This document shows, piece by piece, positions 1-6,510 of a stretch of DNA of 15,785 bases. Numbering within the stretch: the first letter of the stretch is position 1; each line of letters begins with the position of its first letter. Below the pieces are notes generated by a model. That model saw nothing but the letters and a program-made list of their open reading frames with translations, ran no database searches and was not told the origin of the DNA. The position numbers were made by a program, and so were the translations under genes. The stretch comes from Acidobacteriaceae bacterium (GTDB lineage: Bacteria > Acidobacteriota > Terriglobia > Terriglobales > Acidobacteriaceae): assembly GCA_030040115.1 (NCBI GenBank), contig JASHUH010000098.1:1-15785 (forward strand), in the 5' to 3' direction.

Positions 1-2316
1 CGCATTCCCATCCTCGAGGCGGAGGGCTTCGAGGCCGACGACGTCATCGGCACGCTGGCTCGCGAGGCTGCGGAGCGCGGGCACGAGGTCTTCATCGTCT
101 CCGGCGACAAGGACATGATGCAATTGGTCACGCCGCAGGTGATGGTTCTTAACCCGCAAAAAGACAACCTGATCCTCGATCCCGCCAAAGTCACAGAAAC
201 GCTCGGCGTACCGCCCGAGAAAGTGATCGACGTGATGGCGCTGCGCGGCGACAGCGTGGACAATATTCCCGGCGCGCCCGGTATCGGCGACAAGGGCAGC
301 GTCGATCTGATCGTCGAGTTCGGCAGCGTGGAGGCGGTTCTTGACCACGCCGCCGAAGTCAAGCGCAAAAGCTACCGCGAATCCCTCCAACAGAATCGCG
401 ACGCTGTCTTGCTCTCGAAGGAGCTGGTCACCATCGACTGCCATGTGCCGCTGGATCTTGATTTAACGTCGCTCGAAACCCAGTCGCCCGATCTCGAAGC
501 CTGCCGCGCGCTGTTTACCGAACTCGAGTTCACTTCGCTGTTGCGCGATCTGGCTCCTGCGGAGGGCGGGCCTTCGGTAGAGATCATTGAAGAGCCGACA
601 ACCGAGCAGCTCGCTGCGTTTGTTCACGTCGCCCGCACCGAGGGATTTGCCTTCGCTCTCGACGCCGCCGAGCCGATCGCATTGGAAACGGAAGAGGAAG
701 CGGAACCACCTGCGGCTCCATTGCTCGATGCCATCGAGGCGGCCGAGCGCAAGACCCGCTCGAGCGTAGGCGTGTGCGCGGAGACAACGCGAGCGCTTTG
801 CCTGCCGCTCACGCAGGAACTGCGCGCGTTGCTCGAAGACCCCAAAATCCCCAAACGCACGCACGACCTGAAGCTCGCCTTGCATGTCCTGCACGGCCTC
901 GGCGTCGCGTTGCGCGGCGCCGTGGACGACCTGATGCTGCTCTCCTACGCGCTGAACCCCACACACGCCACGCAAACACTGGCCGATATTGCCGCCCGCA
1001 ATGGCCAGACGCCGCCGGATTCAATCGCGGCGAAGGCGGCGGCTATTCACGCGCTGGCGCCGGCACTGCACACGGAGGTCGAGAAGGCGGGTCTGGAGCG
1101 CGTCTACCGCGAAATCGACCTGCCTCTGGCGCCGGTGCTCTTCCACATGGAGCGCGCCGGCGTGCGCATCGACACAACCGCGTTGGGCGGACTTTCGGAG
1201 CGATTCAGCGGAGAATTGAACCGCGTGGGCGAGCGCATCTTCGAGCTGTCTGGCCAGCGCTTCAACATCAACTCGCCCAAGCAGCTCGGCGTGGTGCTGT
1301 TTACGCATCTTGGGTTGCAGCCGCCCGCAGTGCGGGGCAAAAGCAAGACCGTTTCCACCGCCCAGGATGTTCTCGAACAGCTTGCCGAAAAGCATGAAGT
1401 TCCGCGCCTGGTGCTCGAATACAGGCATCTGGCCAAGCTCAAGGGCACGTACGTGGATGCTTTGCCGTTGCTGGCTGACGCCGATTCACGCGTCCACACC
1501 AATTTTCAGGCGGCGGCCACGGCCACCGGCCGGCTTTCGTCCATCAACCCGAACCTCCAGAACATTCCTGTGCGGACGGAACTGGGACGCGAGATTCGCG
1601 CGGCGTTTACGGCCGCGCCGGGTACGCGTCTGCTCTCGGCCGACTACTCGCAGATCGAACTGCGCTTGCTGGCGCACTTCTCCGGCGATGCGCTGCTGAC
1701 GCGCGCTTATGCCGAGGGCATCGACATCCACACCCTCACCGCAAGCGAGGTCTTCGGCGTGCCGGCGGAAAACATGGACAAGGAGACGCGCGATCGCGCC
1801 AAGGCGGTCAATTTCGGCATTGTCTATGGCATTTCGGCGTTTGGCCTCGCCGCCCAGCTCGGCATTTCGCAGGCCGAGGCAAAGGCCTACATCGAGCGCT
1901 ATTTCGCTCGCTACCAGGGCGTCAAGGCGTTTATCGAGAGGACGCTGGAGCAGACGCGCAAGGACGGGTTTGTGCGCACGCTGTTCGGGCGAATGCGGCC
2001 GATTCCCGATATCGAGAGCCGCAACCCGAACCAGCGCGGCTTTGCCGAGCGGACGGCCATCAACACGCCGCTGCAGGGCACCGGCGCCGATCTCATCAAG
2101 CTGGCCATGATCGCCCTCGACCGCCAGCTCGCTGAGCGCAAGCTCAAGACGCGCATGGTCTTGCAGGTTCATGACGAATTGCTTTTCGAAGTCCCGGTTG
2201 AGGAAACCGAGGAAGTGGAAACGCTGGTGCGCGACGAAATGGAGGGCGTGGCGAAGCTCAAAGTGCCGCTGGTCGCGGATTTGGCTTTCGGTCCGAACTG
2301 GCGCGATCTGAAGTAA
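1..2316 (+). CDS. polA: DNA polymerase I, 5'-truncated by the window edge
   Basis: Family A DNA polymerase for gap filling, primer removal and repair in the cytoplasm. The reading frame is open from base 1, so the gene starts upstream; 771 residues are visible against about 900 for the family. The first part is the C-terminal half of the 5'-3' exonuclease: SGDKDMMQLV, then the helix-hairpin-helix segment GDSVDNIPGAPGIG (about 249-290). The middle domain corresponds to the 3'-5' exonuclease, but the usual FDTET-type metal-binding motif is replaced by FALDAAEP (about 649-672), so proofreading is probably lost, as in the Taq and Bacillus enzymes. The polymerase domain is intact: motif A DYSQIELR (1641-1664), motif B RDRAKAVNFGIVYG (about 1792-1833) and motif C VHDELL (2167-2184). 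It ends in FGPNWRDLK and TAA. Identification is certain; loss of proofreading is inferred from the missing motif. Confidence 0.97.
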   Translation, partial: RIPILEAEGFEADDVIGTLAREAAERGHEVFIVSGDKDMMQLVTPQVMVLNPQKDNLILDPAKVTETLGVPPEKVIDVMALRGDSVDNIPGAPGIGDKGSVDLIVEFGSVEAVLDHAAEVKRKSYRESLQQNRDAVLLSKELVTIDCHVPLDLDLTSLETQSPDLEACRALFTELEFTSLLRDLAPAEGGPSVEIIEEPTTEQLAAFVHVARTEGFAFALDAAEPIALETEEEAEPPAAPLLDAIEAAERKTRSSVGVCAETTRALCLPLTQELRALLEDPKIPKRTHDLKLALHVLHGLGVALRGAVDDLMLLSYALNPTHATQTLADIAARNGQTPPDSIAAKAAAIHALAPALHTEVEKAGLERVYREIDLPLAPVLFHMERAGVRIDTTALGGLSERFSGELNRVGERIFELSGQRFNINSPKQLGVVLFTHLGLQPPAVRGKSKTVSTAQDVLEQLAEKHEVPRLVLEYRHLAKLKGTYVDALPLLADADSRVHTNFQAAATATGRLSSINPNLQNIPVRTELGREIRAAFTAAPGTRLLSADYSQIELRLLAHFSGDALLTRAYAEGIDIHTLTASEVFGVPAENMDKETRDRAKAVNFGIVYGISAFGLAAQLGISQAEAKAYIERYFARYQGVKAFIERTLEQTRKDGFVRTLFGRMRPIPDIESRNPNQRGFAERTAINTPLQGTGADLIKLAMIALDRQLAERKLKTRMVLQVHDELLFEVPVEETEEVETLVRDEMEGVAKLKVPLVADLAFGPNWRDLK

Positions 2317-2407
2317 TCGGAAAAAGAAAACAGGCTTACAATACGGGTGGGCGACGAAGTCAACGACGCCGGCGACCGCTGGCCCCGCGCGCAGGCAACG
2401 CTTTCTC

Positions 2408-2758
2408 ATGTTGTTCGATCTCGGCAAAGCGCTCTCGTTTTTTTTGAGTATTCTCTCGCTTTGCCCGGTGGTGGTGAACGCGTTTTTTGTCCCGGGGACG
2501 CGTTGGGAAGATCGGCTGGCGCTGTCGCTGGGCAGAATCGTTCTGGCCGCCTGCGTGTGCTTTGCCAGCGGCCTGCTGTTTCTCCGCGACGACAAGTCGG
2601 GGCGCGCGACCGAAGAGGCCCTGATGTCCACGCTCCCGGTGCGCATGTTCTTGTGGACGCTGGCCACAGTGGCGGTTCTTTTCGTGGTTTCCTGGTATCT
2701 CGACGTCAACTACGCGCCGCTGCTGTGGCGGAATCAGCCGCACGAGATCGGCTTCTAG
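2408..2758 (+). CDS. Small three-helix membrane protein of unknown function
   Basis: A 116-residue protein starting at ATG 2408, 91 bases after polA on the same strand. Three hydrophobic segments are visible at residues about 8-28, 37-59 and 80-98, joined by short loops containing TRWEDR and RDDKSGRATEE. The C-terminus (NQPHEIGF) is polar. I recognise no family motif. No strong ribosome site precedes the ATG; an AGG lies about 12 bases away. A TACAAT hexamer at 2337-2342 could be a -10 element for its own promoter, but no convincing -35 goes with it, so read-through from polA is equally possible. A longer + strand frame starting at GTG 2347 overlaps it, but is arginine- and glycine-rich and looks like a shadow. 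The hydrophobic pattern supports a real inner-membrane protein; its role is unknown. Confidence 0.75.
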   Translation: MLFDLGKALSFFLSILSLCPVVVNAFFVPGTRWEDRLALSLGRIVLAACVCFASGLLFLRDDKSGRATEEALMSTLPVRMFLWTLATVAVLFVVSWYLDVNYAPLLWRNQPHEIGF

Positions 2759-2896
2759 AATATTCTCCTTCCGGCGCGCCACTCCTACTGAAGAGAGAAA
2801 ATACCTGCCCGCGCATCTCCCTTTCCCCATTTATCGCATCGCGGCTGGCACCCGGGTTGCGATCGGAAGGTTACGACGTCTTGGGTTTCCGGGGGT

Positions 2897-3706
2897 TCAG
2901 CCTTGTTGTGTTTCGGCCTGGGATGGCGATGGCTCATCGCTGCGTCGGCCGGCGCGGACGGTTTTGGCGGCGCGGGTCGCGCGGATGCGCCAGAGGGCGA
3001 GGCGGGCGGAAAAACGCTCCCCACGTGTAAGCGGCGTGGGAAGAAATGCGGCGAGAACGCGGTCGACGGAGGTGAAGCGCCCGGCGTTGCGGTCGAGAAA
3101 GTCGCACAAGGTGAGGAGGGTGGCCGCGGATGTGGTGTTGGGATGGACGCAGATGGTCCATAGGCCGGAGGGCTTTTCGACCGGCGCCCAAAGCTGCTGG
3201 GGAATCCAGGTGAGGCCGTTGCGGAGGAAGGGACGGCGGGCAAGGCCATCGCAGAGGAGGAGGATTCCTTCGTCGCGAAGGACCTCGAGAGTAGCGGTGT
3301 CGAAGCCGTGTCGGGGAGCAACCCAGAGGCGCGGGTTGAGGCTGTGGCCGCGAAGAAGGTCGAGGCCGTCGCGAATCCAGCCACGCTGCGTGGCGGCAGA
3401 GACACCGGCGAATTCCGATTGCGCATGAAGTGGGAGCAGACTGCGGCCGCGGCTCAGGCAGAGATGGCGATAGCCGTGGAGGGCGATGACGGCGCCGGCG
3501 GTCTCGAAGGCGCGCAGTTGACGCCAGAAACCGGGATCGGGCGGGGAGACGCACAGTTCGGGGTCGCGATTGTCGGGGACGACGGCGAGGATGGGATGGA
3601 GATGGAATTCTTCGATAAGGGCTACGCATTGGCTCCAGCGCTGAGCGGAGACGGTGGGACAAAGGTCGTCGAACCGGAGCAGGTATTGGGCGGGCGTGAG
3701 AGGCAT
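2897..3706 (-). CDS. DUF2334-type polysaccharide deacetylase-like protein
   Basis: A 269-residue protein of the NodB-like/DUF2334 group, which resembles carbohydrate esterase family 4 deacetylases. Expected metal and catalytic positions are present: RFDDLCP near the N-terminus (D13, D14), HGYRH (H77 and H81, the HxxxH pair) and APRHGFD (about 130-136). A late histidine occurs in ICVHPN (H188). No signal peptide is visible, so it probably acts in the cytoplasm or on lipid-linked sugars, unless secreted another way. The last 35 residues are basic and then polar, and likely disordered. ATG 3706 lies 5 bases after the flippase stop codon, with AAGG about 9 bases upstream inside the flippase gene, so translation is probably coupled. 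It is the last gene of the polysaccharide cluster and may trim acetyl groups from the product. The frame stays open far upstream, but that part lies over the flippase gene and is a shadow. Confidence 0.85.
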   Translation of the reverse strand: MPLTPAQYLLRFDDLCPTVSAQRWSQCVALIEEFHLHPILAVVPDNRDPELCVSPPDPGFWRQLRAFETAGAVIALHGYRHLCLSRGRSLLPLHAQSEFAGVSAATQRGWIRDGLDLLRGHSLNPRLWVAPRHGFDTATLEVLRDEGILLLCDGLARRPFLRNGLTWIPQQLWAPVEKPSGLWTICVHPNTTSAATLLTLCDFLDRNAGRFTSVDRVLAAFLPTPLTRGERFSARLALWRIRATRAAKTVRAGRRSDEPSPSQAETQQG

Positions 3707-3711
3707 CGCGG

Positions 3712-5178
3712 TCAGCCTTGAACCAGAGGAATTGGGGTGCATGGAGCGCCCGCCGAGGCTTGCCCATCGCGGGCAATAGCATCGGCGAGAAGGTGATGGC
3801 TCCAGTACCAGAGGAACAGGAAGGTGGCCACCATCCAGAGCGACGTGGCGAGGGCGATTCCCGCCACCCCATAGATGCGCATGAGGACCAGGTTCAGGAT
3901 CACGTCGAGGGCGAGATTGATGGCGCCGCAGTAGAAGATGAGATCGGTGCGGCGCATGGCCACGATGAAGCGATAGAAGACGCGGCTGACCACGAAAAAG
4001 GGAATTTGGATGGCGAACATGGCCAGGACACGGGCGACGATGAAGGTGTCGCGCGGCCCAAATGCGCCGTGCTGAAAGATGATGCGGACAAGCGAGGGTG
4101 CGCCGGCGATGAGCAGGACGGCGACGGGCGCGGAGACCAGCGCGGTGAGGCGAACCCAGGTGCGGAGGGTGTGGCGGCAGGCAGCCCAGTCGCGATACGC
4201 AATGAGGCGCGATAAGTAGGGCACAATGGCGGTGGAGATGGCGCCTGCGAGCAGGGTGAGAACGACGGTGATAAAGCGGTTGGCGTAGACGAGAGCGGAG
4301 ACGCTGCCCGAGGGCAGCATAGCGGCCATGGCCTGATCGACGAGCAGACCGCCAGAGGCCACGACGCCGCTGAGCAGGACCGGGCCGTACTGGCGGCCCA
4401 CTTCGCGCGTGGCGTCGGTCATTCCATACCAGCGCAAGCGAAAATGGTAGCCGTGGGCATGCATCATGGCGACCACGAGGGCGGCGTAGATCAGTGTGCC
4501 GGCGACGGTGGCGAAAACCATGGCCCAGATTCCAAAGCGATGGCCGAGGGTGAGCGCACCGAGAATGATGGAGGCGGAGATGACCATGGGCGCGAGCGCG
4601 GGAAGGGCGAAGCGGTCGACGGTGTTGAGGACGGCGGCGCAGTTGACGGCGACGCCGGTAATGAGCACGATGGGTAGTAAACCATAAAAGAGGCGGATGG
4701 AGAGCGCCAGCTTGGCGGCGGGAAAATGCGACGCGATGAGCGGGAAGAAGACGGGCGCGGTGAGCGCCATGACGGCTGAGGCGGCGAGGAGGAGCAGGCA
4801 CATCCAGAGCAGTGAACTGGAAAGAAGTTGCTGGGCGCGCTCTCGGCCCTCCTGCTCGCGGATGCGGACGAGGGTCGGGATGAGCGCCTGGTTCATCGAC
4901 TCGGAGATGAGATTGACGAGTAGGCTGGGGACGAGGGTGGCGGCCAGGAACGCGTCCATGGCGTCGGAACGGCCGTAGATCCCGGCGACGGCGATTTCTT
5001 TGCCGGTGGCGGCGAGCTTGACGGCGACGCCGACTGCGCCCACGGAGAGGGCCGCGCGCAGAATGCTGCGGTTGACGCTGGAGCGGAGCGCGAGTGAGGC
5101 GGGTTGGGCGGTGGCGGTCATCGCGATGGCGTTTTCCCCGGGGCTCTGGACATTAAGTGAATTATTCAGCAGTTTCAT
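3712..5178 (-). CDS. MurJ/MviN-family lipid-linked glycan flippase
   Basis: Polytopic membrane protein of 488 residues from ATG 5178, close to the 510-530 usual for MurJ. It belongs to the MOP exporter superfamily that flips undecaprenyl-linked sugars across the inner membrane. Signature segments include GKEIAVAGIYGRSDAMDAFL (residues 59-78) and ISESMNQALIPTLVRIRE (91-108), the MviN pattern DAFxxAxxxPxxLxxxxxE. About a dozen or more hydrophobic helices follow. It lies third in the polysaccharide cluster, so its substrate may be the polysaccharide repeat unit instead of peptidoglycan lipid II; sequence alone cannot separate the two. The frame is open up to 5346, but that would overlap the preceding gene by 61 bases and add an arginine-rich non-MurJ stretch. 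ATG 5178 (GAGG only 2 bases away) and ATG 5121 are the candidate starts; I prefer 5178. Confidence 0.9.
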   Translation of the reverse strand: MKLLNNSLNVQSPGENAIAMTATAQPASLALRSSVNRSILRAALSVGAVGVAVKLAATGKEIAVAGIYGRSDAMDAFLAATLVPSLLVNLISESMNQALIPTLVRIREQEGRERAQQLLSSSLLWMCLLLLAASAVMALTAPVFFPLIASHFPAAKLALSIRLFYGLLPIVLITGVAVNCAAVLNTVDRFALPALAPMVISASIILGALTLGHRFGIWAMVFATVAGTLIYAALVVAMMHAHGYHFRLRWYGMTDATREVGRQYGPVLLSGVVASGGLLVDQAMAAMLPSGSVSALVYANRFITVVLTLLAGAISTAIVPYLSRLIAYRDWAACRHTLRTWVRLTALVSAPVAVLLIAGAPSLVRIIFQHGAFGPRDTFIVARVLAMFAIQIPFFVVSRVFYRFIVAMRRTDLIFYCGAINLALDVILNLVLMRIYGVAGIALATSLWMVATFLFLWYWSHHLLADAIARDGQASAGAPCTPIPLVQG

Positions 5179-5285
5179 TCCCTCGGTGGCTTCTATGAGA
5201 CGGCTAGAACCCGGCCAATTTTTGCGCCTCTTCGGCTCGGCTAAAGGCGCGCCCTTCCAAAACCTCGAATTCTCCGCGGTGTTTT

Positions 5286-6506
5286 TCAGTCCGCGGCTTG
5301 AGGCGCGGGCGCAAGTGCCGGGCCTGCGTATGGCGCGTCGAAGCATGCCGCAAGTTCGATTGGCTGATCTTCATTGAGGCGGGCGGCGAGGGCAACGAGG
5401 GCCATCAGCAGCCAGGTGGTGCGGCTTTCTTCCACGGTCGCGACGAGCGAGGTCACCAGCCAGACCAGCAGCGAGACCACCAGGGCCAAACGCAGCGCGC
5501 TTATCATCTTGCAAGCGAGATAGGCGGCCAGGGTGACGATGGCTGCGGCCAGGAAAAGCGCGCAGAGGCCGCCGCCGACCAGGATGGAAAGGCCAGTATT
5601 GTGCGCGGTGTCGATGGGCGCGGTTCCAGCGGCGCGTACAAACGTGCCCGCGCCCGAGCCGATGAATGGAGCATGGAGAAAGGCCCGCCAACCCGCGGAC
5701 CAGATGTTGAGGCGCTGATTAAGGCCGCCCCCGCGAAGCTGCTCGGGGATGGTGGCCAGGCGGGCGAAGGTGGCGGAGGGAATCGCGAACCAGAGGCCGG
5801 CGGCAATAGCCGGGGAAGCAAAGAGTACGGCGAGGACGGCTTTGGCGTGACCGCGGACAAGGACCGCGGCGCAACCGGCAAGCGCCACCACGGCAGCGAC
5901 GAACCCACCGCGGGATGCAGTGAGAAGAACGGCGACCAGGCCGAGAGGCAGATAGCCCACGGCGAGCAGGCGCTGGAGCCAACCTGACCCGCTATCGAGG
6001 AGCAGCGCGGCGAGAGGAAAACCGAGATCGAGAAAACGGGCGACGTCGTTGGGGTCCTGGCCGTAAGCGGCGAAGCGAACCTGACCGGCAGCAACGGCTT
6101 CAGGGGAGCTGAAGTTGGCGACCGTCAGTGCGGCGAGCACCCAGGAGCCGGCGATGTAAGCGCGCAGAAGGGTCCGTAGATCGCGCGGAGTTTCCGCGAA
6201 CTCCCACACCAGCCAGACCACCATCATTTCCTGGAAATAGGCGCGGATTCGATAAAAAGTCTCCGCCGGATCGATGGTCCAGAAACCAGTGCAGCAGAAC
6301 CAGAGATAAAAGACCAATACCAGCCATTGAAGGGGTCCAGGCGAGCGCAGGCGGCCAGCCTGCAGGACGGCGGGAACGGCGGCCAGAAGCAAGACCAGGC
6401 CCACAATGCGCGCCACATTGCCGAAAGGCGGTCCAAGGTCGAGCGAGTACTCCCAGGGAACCGCGAAGGCGAAGGCGACGAGGAGGGTCCAGGCGAGGCT
6501 GCGCAT
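5286..6506 (-). CDS. O-antigen ligase / Wzy-type polymerase family protein
   Basis: A 406-residue inner-membrane protein with about ten to twelve hydrophobic helices and a large periplasmic loop typical of the Wzy_C/WaaL family, which polymerises lipid-linked repeat units or transfers glycan to an acceptor. The family region RLNIWSAGWRAFLHAPFIGS followed by AHNTGLSILVGGG (residues about 265-313) contains the conserved H-N pair and the G-S-G turn. TASRGG (196-201) and DPNDVAR (151-157) are also typical. ATG 6506 is chosen because AGAGG sits 10 bases upstream and the gap to the previous stop is only 4 bases; a frame extending to 6557 would overlap that gene. The C-terminus is short and proline/alanine-rich. 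Being next to export and flippase genes and far from lipid A genes, polymerase is more likely than ligase. The 107-base gap to the next gene holds no clear promoter. Confidence 0.88.
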   Translation of the reverse strand: MRSLAWTLLVAFAFAVPWEYSLDLGPPFGNVARIVGLVLLLAAVPAVLQAGRLRSPGPLQWLVLVFYLWFCCTGFWTIDPAETFYRIRAYFQEMMVVWLVWEFAETPRDLRTLLRAYIAGSWVLAALTVANFSSPEAVAAGQVRFAAYGQDPNDVARFLDLGFPLAALLLDSGSGWLQRLLAVGYLPLGLVAVLLTASRGGFVAAVVALAGCAAVLVRGHAKAVLAVLFASPAIAAGLWFAIPSATFARLATIPEQLRGGGLNQRLNIWSAGWRAFLHAPFIGSGAGTFVRAAGTAPIDTAHNTGLSILVGGGLCALFLAAAIVTLAAYLACKMISALRLALVVSLLVWLVTSLVATVEESRTTWLLMALVALAARLNEDQPIELAACFDAPYAGPALAPAPQAAD

Positions 6507-6510
6507 CGGC

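Noticed and set aside
1486..2709. 407-codon minus-strand frame opposite polA
   Set aside because: Antisense shadow of a certain gene; no family motif and unusual composition.
2759..2896. Terminator between the convergent membrane-protein and DUF2334 genes
   Set aside because: Only weak inverted repeats around 2840-2875 and no T-run; not enough to call.
2347..3030. A + strand frame of 227 codons from a GTG start
   Set aside because: It covers the membrane protein gene and the end of the DUF2334 gene. The product is Arg/Gly-rich with no domain, whereas the competing frames have clear hydrophobic or catalytic patterns.
3707..4801. Long minus-strand frame continuous with the DUF2334 gene, reaching 634 codons
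   Set aside because: It overlaps the flippase gene in another frame and is rich in Arg, His and Pro, as expected of a GC-rich shadow. The DUF2334 domain begins at ATG 3706.
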